Positions 43,965 through 51,545 of a stretch of 64,000 bases of DNA are shown here, one piece after another (positions within the stretch are counted from its first letter, which is position 1; every line of letters starts with the position of its first letter). Location: positions 1 to 64,000 of the forward strand of contig NZ_JAPIVP010000016.1 in assembly GCF_026239555.1 (NCBI RefSeq). The letters are read 5' to 3'. The position numbers were made by a program, and so were the translations under genes. The notes below the pieces were generated by a model. It did no database searches and was not told the DNA's origin. It saw nothing but the letters and a program-made list of their open reading frames with translations. This stretch comes from Pedobacter sp. PF22-3 (GTDB lineage Bacteria; Bacteroidota; Bacteroidia; Sphingobacteriales; Sphingobacteriaceae).

Positions 43965-45899
43965 CTAGCCTTTTTTAGCTTTGCTTTCTTCGCCTTCTAA
44001 TTGCGATTTCAATTGAGCCAATACGTCTAAGTCTCCTAAAGTAGATTTCTCTACAGAATCTTTAACTTTTTTAACCGCAGTTACAGCAGCTTTAGCTTCT
44101 TTTTTCTTAGCATTTCTTTCTTCTGCTACAGCTTCAGCTTTAACCTCTTCCCAGATGCGGGCGTGAGATACTACGATACGTTTTGCTTCTTTGTTGAATT
44201 CAATGATTTTGAAGTCATTGGTTTCTTCAGCTTTAACTGAAGTACCATCTTCTTTAACCATGTGTTTAGTTGGTACGAAACCTTCTACACCATATGGTAA
44301 AGCAATAACAGCACCTTTATCAGTTACTTTAACAACAGTACCCTGGTGAACCGAATCTAAAGTGAAGATTGTTTCGAAAGTATCCCAAGGGTTTTCTTCT
44401 AATTGTTTGTGACCTAAGCTTAATTTACGGTTATCAACATCTAATTCTAAAACAACTACGTCTAATACATCACCAACTTTAGTGAATTCATTAGGGTGGT
44501 TTACTTTTTTAGACCATGATAAGTCAGAGATGTGGATTAAACCATCAATACCTTCTTCGATTTCAACAAATACACCGAAGTTAGTCATGTTTTTAACAGT
44601 TGCCTGGTGCTTGCTTCCAACTGGGAATTTAGCAGCAACTTCTTGCCATGGATCGTTAGATAATTGTTTAATACCTAAGCTCATTTTGCGCTCGTCTCTG
44701 TCTAAAGTTAAAACTTCAGCTTCGATCTCGTCACCAACTTTTAAGAACTCTTGTGGATTTCTTAAATTTTGCGACCAGCTCATTTCAGAAACGTGGATTA
44801 AACCTTCAACACCTGGGATGATTTCTAAGAAAGCACCGTAATCTGCAACAGTTACGATTTTTCCTTTTACTTTAGAACCAACCTGGATGTCAGTGCTTAA
44901 ATTCTCCCAAGGGTGTGGGGTTAATTGTTTTAAGCCTAAAGCGATACGTTTTTTCTCATCATCGAAATCTAAAACAACCACGTTGATTTTTTCATCTAAT
45001 GATAATACTTCTTTTGGATGCTCTATGCGGCCCCAAGAAATATCTGTAATGTGAAGTAAACCGTCAACACCACCTAAATCGATGAACACACCGAAATCAG
45101 TAATGTTTTTAACAGTACCTTCTAGTACCTGACCTTTTTCTAATTTAGAAACGATCTCTACTTTTTGGCTTTCTAAATCGTCTTCAATTAACACTTTATG
45201 AGAAACAACTACGTTTTTAAACTCATGGTTAATTTTAACAACTTTAAATTCCATTGTTTTACCCACGTACACATCGTAATCGCGGATAGGTTTAATATCA
45301 ATTTGAGATCCTGGTAAGAAAGCCTCAACGCCCATGATGTCAACAATTAAACCACCTTTAGTACGGCTCTTAACGAAACCGTTGATGATTCTGTCGTTCT
45401 CAAGCGCCTCATTAATTGCTTCCCATGATCTTTGGGTTTTTGCTCTTTTGCGAGAAAGGATCAATTGACCGTTAGCATCTTCTGGTGCTTCAACGAATAC
45501 GTCAACTGAATCGCCGATTTTTAGATCTGGTGTATCACGGAACTCAGAAGTAGAAACTAAACCGTCTGATTTGAAACCTACGTTTAATACTACATCTTTG
45601 TTGTTAATTGAAACAACGATACCGCTGATGATTTCACCTTTAGTGATCTGGTTGAATGTTCCAGCATACATATCTTCAAACTTTTTACGGTCTGCATCAT
45701 TGTAATTACCGAAAACTTTTTCATCTGCATCCCAGTCGAAATCTTCGCTTGGTGTTGCTAATGATGATTTGATCGATTCGATCGAAACTGAATCAGCTTC
45801 TGATTCAATAGTTTCTTTTTCAGTCAGGCGTCCGCCTTCTCCCTGAAGTTCAGCTGTTTTAGCTGCTAATTCTTTTTCTGCTACTTGTTTTTTAGCCAT
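43965..45899 (-). CDS. rpsA: 30S ribosomal protein S1
   Basis: RNA-binding ribosomal protein needed to load mRNAs, particularly important in Bacteroidota, where most genes lack a Shine-Dalgarno sequence. The 644 residues contain six S1-type OB domains. The clearest repeats carry VKNITDFGVFIDLGGVDGLL, VADYGAFLEIIPGVEGLIHV and VKNMTNFGVFVEIEEGIDGL, each followed by an HISD or HVSEMSW stretch. N- and C-terminal extensions are Lys/Glu/Ala-rich. Stand-alone gene with its own promoter and terminator. Unusually for this phylum it has an AGGAG Shine-Dalgarno-like sequence upstream of the ATG. Confidence 0.96.
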   Translation of the reverse strand: MAKKQVAEKELAAKTAELQGEGGRLTEKETIESEADSVSIESIKSSLATPSEDFDWDADEKVFGNYNDADRKKFEDMYAGTFNQITKGEIISGIVVSINNKDVVLNVGFKSDGLVSTSEFRDTPDLKIGDSVDVFVEAPEDANGQLILSRKRAKTQRSWEAINEALENDRIINGFVKSRTKGGLIVDIMGVEAFLPGSQIDIKPIRDYDVYVGKTMEFKVVKINHEFKNVVVSHKVLIEDDLESQKVEIVSKLEKGQVLEGTVKNITDFGVFIDLGGVDGLLHITDISWGRIEHPKEVLSLDEKINVVVLDFDDEKKRIALGLKQLTPHPWENLSTDIQVGSKVKGKIVTVADYGAFLEIIPGVEGLIHVSEMSWSQNLRNPQEFLKVGDEIEAEVLTLDRDERKMSLGIKQLSNDPWQEVAAKFPVGSKHQATVKNMTNFGVFVEIEEGIDGLIHISDLSWSKKVNHPNEFTKVGDVLDVVVLELDVDNRKLSLGHKQLEENPWDTFETIFTLDSVHQGTVVKVTDKGAVIALPYGVEGFVPTKHMVKEDGTSVKAEETNDFKIIEFNKEAKRIVVSHARIWEEVKAEAVAEERNAKKKEAKAAVTAVKKVKDSVEKSTLGDLDVLAQLKSQLEGEESKAKKG

Positions 45900-45910
45900 T
45901 AATTAATTGT

Positions 45911-45916
45911 CTCCTT
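45911..45916 (-). promoter_or_regulatory. Shine-Dalgarno-like sequence of rpsA
   Basis: AAGGAG on the minus strand, 11 nt before the ATG (full context AAAAAAGGAGACAATTA). The other starts I examined in this window have A/T-rich leaders or nearly none, so this stands out. Confidence 0.5.
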
Positions 45917-45936
45917 TTTTCCCTATTTAGGGACTG

Positions 45937-45944
45937 CAAAGGTA
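45937..45944 (-). promoter_or_regulatory. -7 promoter box of rpsA
   Basis: TACCTTTG on the minus strand, exact TAnnTTTG, with transcription expected near 45931 and a leader of about 30 nt. Confidence 0.55.
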
Positions 45945-46097
45945 AAAATATTTTAATTAATAGAAAAGATTTTTTTAATAAATCTTGCTGATTTTTAGCT
46001 GATTATAATATATCGGTCCGTCATCCTGGATTTATTTCAGGATCTAGGCGAAGAGGGCTACAGCTTTATGGATTGATTTTTCATTAGGATTTGAAAA

Positions 46098-46187
46098 TGA
46101 GCGCTCCATATTTGATCGGGAACAGCAGCCCCGCTATCGCTTATAGTCCTCGCTGCACTCCGGGCTATTCCGCTCTATCAGGTTTAG
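46098..46187 (-). repeat. REP-like dispersed element, copy 3
   Basis: Read on the minus strand: CTAAACCTGATAGAGCGG, AATAGCCCGGAGTGCAGCGA, then GCGATAGCGGGGCTGCTG, GTTCCCGATC and GGAGCGCTC. It is the best preserved of the three copies and abuts the four-hairpin element. Confidence 0.55.
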
Positions 46188-46219
46188 AAACAACGGATCG
46201 TGTAAAAAAAAACACCAAA

Positions 46220-46471
46220 CGTTCCTAAGGAACGAAACGCCAATAACAAATTGGCTAGCCATGATTCGTCCCGCCGGGACGGTTTACGGGCAAGGGTCTA
46301 AAATGTCTGTTCAATAAAATGAATAATCAATCTTTTCCATTTGCCGGGATGTTTTACACAAATGACAAGAATGCCAGTTAAATGTAAACGGAAATAGCAA
46401 TATTTGCCGTCCCATCGGGACGGATCATGGGTAGAAAAAAAAATATATGTTTTTTTCGTTCCGTAGGAACG
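46220..46471. repeat. Four-hairpin element (GTTCC/GTCCC hairpins)
   Basis: Four perfect 6-bp hairpins with three-base loops: CGTTCCtaaGGAACG (46220-46234), CGTCCCgccGGGACG (46267-46281), CGTCCCatcGGGACG (46408-46422) and CGTTCCgtaGGAACG (46457-46471). Outer and inner hairpins are mirrored around a 126-nt centre, like a non-autonomous mobile or REP-type element. The 76-codon frame 46298-46528 on the minus strand runs through it and is not a credible gene. Confidence 0.8.
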
Positions 46472-46487
46472 TTTGATGACGGTAGAT

Positions 46488-47468
46488 TTATTTTTTTGTA
46501 AAAGTTCCCCTCGTAAAACCCTCACCAACTAACGTTTTATCATCCCTGATCAACAGCATAATGGTGTTCTGCTGATCGTATAATTTGATCATATCGCCAT
46601 CAATCACGTATTTAGAAGTGAAAACAGAATCGGTATAGGCATCGGTAACGGTTACCGAATCTTTAGATTTAAAATTGAAGGTTTTGTATTGTATATCTTC
46701 ATTGCTGGCAAAGGTACCTGTTACCGCTTTTGCCTGTATAAAAGTAATATAACAGAAATAGCCGATTACCAGGATCACAATTGCCGAAAAACCGATCAAA
46801 AATTTGTTGCCACTTGCATATTTAATCGAAAAGTATAATATGGTAATGAGTATTAAGGCTACCACTGCAAAAAATATAATGTTCGTATAATCTTTTTTTT
46901 CCTGTGGTACAGATGCTGCAATATTTGTTTTTTCAACCTTTGCTTTTACAGGAGAAATCCTAACCAAAAATTCTTTGCTCACCCATCCTTCACCATTGGT
47001 AACTTTAATTTTATAGAAGCTTGTATTAGATGAATCAATTACGGCCACATTTTCATTTTTAGGTAGGTATCCCACAATTTTACTTTTTGGATCAGCTTGC
47101 TGCCTAACCCGTAAATCGTCGGCAGTTACCCGATACATGTCGGTGCTTGTTGCCGCTGCAGGAGCTGCACTGGTCTGCGCAGTAGTTGACTGAGGAGTTG
47201 TAAGTTTAGCTGCAGGTGCAGTTTTTTCAACGAAATCTTTGCTTACCCAGCCTTCGCGGTTTTTAAACTTTACTTTGTAAAACTTGGCATTGTTGGCATC
47301 CAAAACTGTAATGGTTTCATTTTGAGCTATATTTCCAATAACCTTACTTTTCGGATCGCTGCTTTCCCTTACACGCAATTGGTCGGCCTTAACACGATAC
47401 AATTCTTGTGCATCTAAACGGTTAGCAAAAATAGAAAGCGTAATCAGGAGGAAGAAAATTCTAGTCAT
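46488..47468 (-). CDS. Bacterial SH3 (SH3b) domain membrane protein
   Basis: A 326-residue protein with a signal peptide (about residues 1-20, NRLDAQ) and two SH3b domains near 22-83 and 110-172. Their matching cores are DQLRVRESSDPKSKVIGNI and DDLRVRQQADPKSKIVGYL, each ending in a GWVSK motif. Two membrane helices follow (about 197-216 and 222-243), then a C-terminal domain of about 80 residues. SH3b domains often bind cell-wall peptides or act as targeting modules. It lies downstream of the TPM gene on the same strand. The outer hairpin of the repeat element sits 16 nt after its stop codon. Confidence 0.85.
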   Translation of the reverse strand: MTRIFFLLITLSIFANRLDAQELYRVKADQLRVRESSDPKSKVIGNIAQNETITVLDANNAKFYKVKFKNREGWVSKDFVEKTAPAAKLTTPQSTTAQTSAAPAAATSTDMYRVTADDLRVRQQADPKSKIVGYLPKNENVAVIDSSNTSFYKIKVTNGEGWVSKEFLVRISPVKAKVEKTNIAASVPQEKKDYTNIIFFAVVALILITILYFSIKYASGNKFLIGFSAIVILVIGYFCYITFIQAKAVTGTFASNEDIQYKTFNFKSKDSVTVTDAYTDSVFTSKYVIDGDMIKLYDQQNTIMLLIRDDKTLVGEGFTRGTFTKK

Positions 47469-47654
47469 AAGTTATAAGATTCTGCGAACAGTTTAATAGG
47501 TAATCGCAAACACGCTATAAGCAAACACCGTGCTAAGTGTTTCAAAATTAGAAAATACTTTTGATAGGTGAAGATAAGTTTGAAAAAAGGATTATCTTTC
47601 TTCACAAAGCAGCTTTTATGGAAGCGGATGTATTTTATAAATAGGTAAGTTACA

Positions 47655-49133
47655 TTACCAGCTTCCACCAGTACCACCACCGCTGCTACTGCCACCTCCC
47701 CAGCTACTTGATGAGGACGAGCTACTGCTGCCTGAAGAAGAAGATGAACTTGATGAGGATTTTGATTCGACCAGCATCGCCAGTGTAACCCATCTGATAA
47801 ATTCAGTTTTTTTGCAAAAGCTACATTCATTTATGATTTTTGCTTGCCCCTCATGACTGTATGTTGCCGTTCTGGTGGTAATTTGTTTATTAAGCTTATA
47901 GGTTCTGAAATGACATTCCGGGCATTCTAAATAATCGTTATAGGTTTCCGCTGGCCATTGCTTAATGATGTGCTCTTTATGATCCACACTTTGCCAAATA
48001 TCATAGTCATAAGTTAGCAAAACTTCTTCTTTCCGTTGTCCGTCCGATAAGAATGGTTTACCCTCAATATTAATGTCGCGGTCTATACGGATCATCTCTT
48101 GATTTCGGCTATCTAATATGGATTGAAACCTTTCATTGTTTTTAGAACGGTTGAATAAGCGAATAATTAAGGGAAACAAAATAAGAGGAGATGCAATTAC
48201 CAGCCACCAGTTCTTTTGGTTAAATGCCTTTACAGCCTCCAGGTAATTTTTATCATCATTATGGATTTTTCTGAGATTAGAAATGTAAAACATGTATTTG
48301 AAAAATACGCTGATCACGAGAACTCCAAAGAGAATGTACGGTATGTAGGATAATTTTAACTTAGGAGCAGAAAATCCAATAATAAATATCGTAAAGATAG
48401 TTGAAAAAAAGACAAACACACATCCGGTAATTATTGGTTTTTCATAATTGGATTTAATCTTTGGATCTGGCTTCGGGAGTTTTTTAGCTTGCCTGTTGAT
48501 TAACCCAAAAACACCGAAAAATGCAGCTAAAATAGCTATTGCAGGAAGCCAAATATCACCAACTGATTTTTGAGTTTTAGGTGTGAAAAACTGATTTAAT
48601 TCCGATTTGTTTTCTGGCTTAAGAATAATTTCTCCTAAAGCATTTAAAGTATTGATGATCCCGGTGTCATAGTCATTTTCCCTAAATGCCGGGATTAAAT
48701 TTTGCTCGGCAATATGTTTGAGTTTTACATCAGGCAAAACACCTTCGGTACCTGTGCCCGTAATAAACCTATATTTACGGCGCTCTTTCGAAATAAATAA
48801 TAACAAGCCGTTATTGCTGGTTTTTGAGCCTATTCCCCAGGTATTGAACAACTCGTAGGCAAAGTCGAAATCTTCTTTATCATGTTCAAAATCGTTAACC
48901 ACTACTACGGCCACTTGCACATTGGTTTTAAGCTCAAAATCGGCAATGGTATTGTTGATTTGCGTAACGGCATCAGCGCCTAAAATTTGATCAGGGTCGC
49001 TAACGTAGCCACCTCCATTTTTTTTAGGATCGGGAATATCTTTTACTTTATACGCCGTTTGTGCAATAACAAAATTGCCTAAAAAAAGAAAAATGAAGAG
49101 AATAAGAGGTTTGATTAAATGTTTTGTGAGCAT
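47655..49133 (-). CDS. TPM-domain (YgcG-family) membrane protein with zinc ribbon and poly-Ser tail
   Basis: A 492-residue protein: signal peptide (about 1-24), then a TPM domain (about 40-165; YVSDPDQILG, VAVVVVNDFEHDKEDFDFAY, FITGTGTEGVLPD). About four membrane helices lie between 195 and 330. A C-terminal zinc ribbon has CPEC near 404 and CSFC near 437, and the tail is almost only Ser and Gly, ending GGGTGGSW. Such Ser/Gly tails are typical of YgcG-like proteins. TPM domains occur in photosystem repair protein Psb32 and in suspected phosphatases; the function here is unknown. A frame at 47465-47830 is an overlapping artefact of the repetitive tail. Confidence 0.85.
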   Translation of the reverse strand: MLTKHLIKPLILFIFLFLGNFVIAQTAYKVKDIPDPKKNGGGYVSDPDQILGADAVTQINNTIADFELKTNVQVAVVVVNDFEHDKEDFDFAYELFNTWGIGSKTSNNGLLLFISKERRKYRFITGTGTEGVLPDVKLKHIAEQNLIPAFRENDYDTGIINTLNALGEIILKPENKSELNQFFTPKTQKSVGDIWLPAIAILAAFFGVFGLINRQAKKLPKPDPKIKSNYEKPIITGCVFVFFSTIFTIFIIGFSAPKLKLSYIPYILFGVLVISVFFKYMFYISNLRKIHNDDKNYLEAVKAFNQKNWWLVIASPLILFPLIIRLFNRSKNNERFQSILDSRNQEMIRIDRDINIEGKPFLSDGQRKEEVLLTYDYDIWQSVDHKEHIIKQWPAETYNDYLECPECHFRTYKLNKQITTRTATYSHEGQAKIINECSFCKKTEFIRWVTLAMLVESKSSSSSSSSSGSSSSSSSSSWGGGSSSGGGTGGSW

Positions 49134-49193
49134 CGTATAAATTTAGTTGTAAAATTATGATGTCACCATTTAACAAACATTTGCCGATATGGT

Positions 49194-50024
49194 TTACTCT
49201 TTTAAGATTTTTGCCAATACCTTATCCAGTTTTGCCTTGTTTTTTTGGTAAGGCTCTAAATCGTAAAGCTTTACTGTTTTAAATTCTATCGGGTGGCTTT
49301 CACTTTGTAAAGATATATAACCTGATGTTAAAGCTTTACCATCTATTTTAACTTTAGGATCGAAGTTAGAAACGTTACCTCCACCAATTTTAGGTTTGGT
49401 ATATTCTAAAACCACTTCACCCGCTATAATGTGTTTGATCACAGAATCACCTAATACTAAAAATTCTGCAGTTACCCATTGGTCGCCAGCATAGGTTTTT
49501 GATTTAGAATCCAAACAATGTGGCGTAAATAATTTACCGTTATAGTTAATCAGCGTTCCGGGTGTACATACATTGCTGGTATGGCGTTCATGTTCTCCAT
49601 CGCCACCCAAAATCTGCCCTTCAATAGAAATTGGAAAATCCTGGTCTTTTAACATCGTTGCCGGATCCTGACAATGTAACATGGCACCACTGTTACGTGT
49701 AGCCCAACCCTCGCCACCTTTGGCCTGCTCGCCAACAAAACGATAGGTTACTTTTAAAAGATAGGCAGAAAAAGGTTTTTTATAAAAAATATGGCCATAT
49801 TGTTGGTCAAATTCATTGTAACCATCATAACTTACCTTTATTACACCATTTTCTACACGAAAAGTATTGGCGTAATTTTCTTTGTATTCGTGTTTGGCAA
49901 TTTTAATGTTCCAGTCTTTTAAATCTTTCCCGTTAAAGAGGTTGATCCAGCCTTTTTGGGCATTCGCATTTAAAATAAAGAAGGATAGAAATAATACGGT
50001 AAGGTATATGGATTTTAATTTCAT
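49194..50024 (-). CDS. Exported DUF1080 (3-keto-disaccharide hydrolase-like) protein
   Basis: A 276-residue secreted protein with a signal peptide (about residues 1-22) and one concanavalin-like DUF1080 domain starting at the signature GWINLFNGKDLKDWNIKI and ending EFKTVKLYDLEPY. The LLKVTYRFVGEQ, NSGAMLHCQDPA and GDQWVTAEFLVLGDS segments are typical. Some members hydrolyse 3-keto-glycosides; others may only bind sugar. Same strand as the TPM gene, 60 nt upstream of it; a link between them is not obvious. Confidence 0.88.
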   Translation of the reverse strand: MKLKSIYLTVLFLSFFILNANAQKGWINLFNGKDLKDWNIKIAKHEYKENYANTFRVENGVIKVSYDGYNEFDQQYGHIFYKKPFSAYLLKVTYRFVGEQAKGGEGWATRNSGAMLHCQDPATMLKDQDFPISIEGQILGGDGEHERHTSNVCTPGTLINYNGKLFTPHCLDSKSKTYAGDQWVTAEFLVLGDSVIKHIIAGEVVLEYTKPKIGGGNVSNFDPKVKIDGKALTSGYISLQSESHPIEFKTVKLYDLEPYQKNKAKLDKVLAKILKE

Positions 50025-50130
50025 AGCAACATTTGGGTTATGTGCTAAAATATGAATTTTTTCCTGAAATCAATGGCTGATAGAGCGTTTTGGGGAGGGG
50101 ATTTAAATGATCCGAATATCTGCGAAATAA

Positions 50131-50186
50131 AATCTATCCCGATAGATCTCTCCATTACGCTTCGCTACAGTCGAGATGACGACGAT
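50131..50186. repeat. Dispersed repeat ending in TCGAGATGACG
   Basis: AATCTATCCCGATAGATCTC, TCCATTACGCTTCGC, then TACAGTCGAGATGACGACG. Same family as 5491-5579 and 63165-63209. Confidence 0.7.
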
Positions 50187-50214
50187 TCTTTCAGAATTTG
50201 TCAATGTTAATCAT

Positions 50215-50270
50215 CTATGAACCAATGACTAATTAACTAATGACCAATGAACCATTGAACTAATGAACCA
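50215..50270. repeat. Stop-anchored degenerate repeat after cmk
   Basis: In the cmk direction, the last codons and the stop (GGTTCATTAG) merge into TTCAATGGTTCATTGGTCAT and TAGTTAATTAGTCATTGGTT. Units of about 7-10 nt around GGTTCATT/TAGTCATT. The final codons of cmk are themselves repeat sequence. Confidence 0.6.
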
Positions 50271-50940
50271 AAAAAGGATTTACTTTTTCCAGTGCAAAAT
50301 CCAATTGTTCTTGCTGTGTGAGATCAGTATTGTCTAAAATAATGGCATCGTCAGCCCTAACCAACGGACTTTCTTTACGGGTGGTGTCGGCGTAATCACG
50401 GTGGGCCAGATTTTCAAAAACTTCCTCTAAAGTAGTCGCATTATTGCCCTTGCTTTCCAGCTCTTTAAACCTGCGTTCGGCCCTGATTTTTGGATCGGCG
50501 GTCATGAAGAATTTTACAGGTGCATGTGGAAAAACGGTGGTGCCGATATCGCGGCCATCCATTACTATATTTTTCGATTTCCCCATACGCTGTTGTTGTT
50601 TCACCATTTCATGGCGAACAATTTTATGTGCAGAAACTTCGCTTACATTTTCTGAAACCGGCATTAAGCGGATTTCGTCAGAAACTTCTTCACCGTTAAG
50701 GGTAATATGCGATTCATAATCGCGCGAATGGAAATTTAGTTCAATGTGCTGTAAAGCATCTTCAACCTGGGTATCATTGCTTACATCTATGCTGTTGCGC
50801 AAAAAATATAGCGTAACAGCACGATACATAGCCCCGCTATCTACATAAATGAAACCTAATTTTTTAGCCAGTGCTTTCGCTAATGTACTTTTTCCGCAAG
50901 ATGAATAGCCATCAATAGCTATAACCAAGTTTTTCTTCAT
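50260..50940 (-). CDS. cmk: Cytidylate kinase
   Basis: Phosphorylates CMP and dCMP with ATP. The P-loop IDGYSSCGKSTLAKALA is at residues about 6-22 from the chosen ATG, followed by VDSGAMYRAVTL and the NMP-binding MDGRDIGTTVFP motif. I use the ATG at 50940 (226 aa). The longest frame starts at a TTG at 51024, inside the divergent arfB gene, and adds 28 residues unlike the family. A TACCTTTG box at 50948-50955 leaves almost no leader. The gene ends within a degenerate repeat. Divergent from arfB. Confidence 0.93.
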   Translation of the reverse strand: MKKNLVIAIDGYSSCGKSTLAKALAKKLGFIYVDSGAMYRAVTLYFLRNSIDVSNDTQVEDALQHIELNFHSRDYESHITLNGEEVSDEIRLMPVSENVSEVSAHKIVRHEMVKQQQRMGKSKNIVMDGRDIGTTVFPHAPVKFFMTADPKIRAERRFKELESKGNNATTLEEVFENLAHRDYADTTRKESPLVRADDAIILDNTDLTQQEQLDFALEKVNPFLVH

Positions 50941-50947
50941 TCTGCTA

Positions 50948-50955
50948 CAAAGGTA
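50948..50955 (-). promoter_or_regulatory. -7 promoter box of cmk
   Basis: TACCTTTG on the minus strand, exact TAnnTTTG, ending 7 nt upstream of the ATG. The predicted transcript is leaderless or nearly so. Confidence 0.55.
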
Positions 50956-51002
50956 AAAAAAGCCGATAGGTTTGCTAACTTTTTTTAGATCGATATTCTT
51001 CA

Positions 51003-51010
51003 TATTTTTG
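51003..51010 (+). promoter_or_regulatory. -7 promoter box of arfB
   Basis: TATTTTTG, exact TAnnTTTG, ending 4 nt upstream of the arfB ATG, so the transcript start may coincide with the start codon. Confidence 0.5.
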
Positions 51011-51014
51011 CCAA

Positions 51015-51422
51015 ATGTTACCAAGCAGGGAAGAAATTTTACGATCAGCCATTTTTAAAACGTCGCGTAGTGGGGGTAAAGGCGGCCAGAACGTAAACAA
51101 GGTTTCGAGTAAGGTAGAGCTGGTTTTTAATGTAGAAGCCTTTGCGTATTTTACTGATGAGGAAAAAGTGAGGCTCAAAGAAAAACTTCAAAACCGTCTG
51201 GATAGTGAAGGTTTACTGCATATCGTATCGCAGGAGGATAGGAGCCAGCTGCTCAATAAAGAAAAAACCATCGTAAAATTAATTGATCTGCTTAAAAAGG
51301 CATTGGTAGTGCAGAAAAAAAGAAAACCAACCAAAATTCCAAAAGGTGTTATTGAAAAAAGGTTAAAAAATAAGGCCTCAACAGCGGAGAAGAAGAAAAA
51401 TAGAAAAATTTTAGGTTTTTAG
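51015..51422 (+). CDS. arfB: Ribosome-rescue hydrolase ArfB (YaeJ)
   Basis: A 135-residue release-factor-like protein that frees ribosomes stalled without a stop codon. The GGQ motif lies in SRSGGKGGQNVNKVSSKVEL near residues 18-37; Gln follows the two Gly as needed for peptidyl-tRNA hydrolysis. The C terminus is a basic, Lys-rich tail (VQKKRKPTKIPKGVIEKRLK to the end), which in ArfB enters the empty mRNA channel. There is no codon-recognition domain, excluding RF1/RF2. Divergent from cmk, with overlapping promoter regions. Confidence 0.93.
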   Translation: MLPSREEILRSAIFKTSRSGGKGGQNVNKVSSKVELVFNVEAFAYFTDEEKVRLKEKLQNRLDSEGLLHIVSQEDRSQLLNKEKTIVKLIDLLKKALVVQKKRKPTKIPKGVIEKRLKNKASTAEKKKNRKILGF

Positions 51423-51495
51423 TTGTTTGAAAAGATTTGTCATTGTTTGACTTTTGAAGGATCTACAATGTCAGATAGTACCTGGCATCACCTGA

Positions 51496-51545
51496 ATCTT
51501 TTAGCAGATCAGTTAAGCAATTAACCGATTTTAACAGTTAACCTA
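51496..51545. repeat. Stop-anchored degenerate repeat after lpxR
   Basis: In the lpxR direction the stop TAG continues GTTAACTGTTAAAATCGGTT and AATTGCTTAACTGATCTGC. The GGTTAA/CGGTTAATTG units match those after pabB (61640-61680). Confidence 0.55.

Larger units (their letters stand above)
45900..46487. other. Repeat cluster between rpsA and the SH3b gene
   Basis: A 588-nt region without a supported gene. It contains the rpsA promoter, a CATCCTGGATTTATTTCAGG fragment at 46019-46050, REP-like copy 3 at 46098-46187 and the four-hairpin element at 46220-46471. Confidence 0.65.

Noticed and set aside
46298..46528. 76-codon frame on the minus strand overlapping the SH3b gene's end
   Set aside because: It runs through the four-hairpin repeat element, overlaps the end of the SH3b gene and has no domain; its codons are explained by the repeat.
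47465..47830. 121-codon frame on the minus strand
   Set aside because: It is another frame of the Ser/Gly tail of the TPM protein plus the following gap; the repetitive tail keeps it open.
50215..50270. Possible CRISPR-like array
   Set aside because: Units are 7-10 nt, degenerate and without spacers; there are no cas genes.
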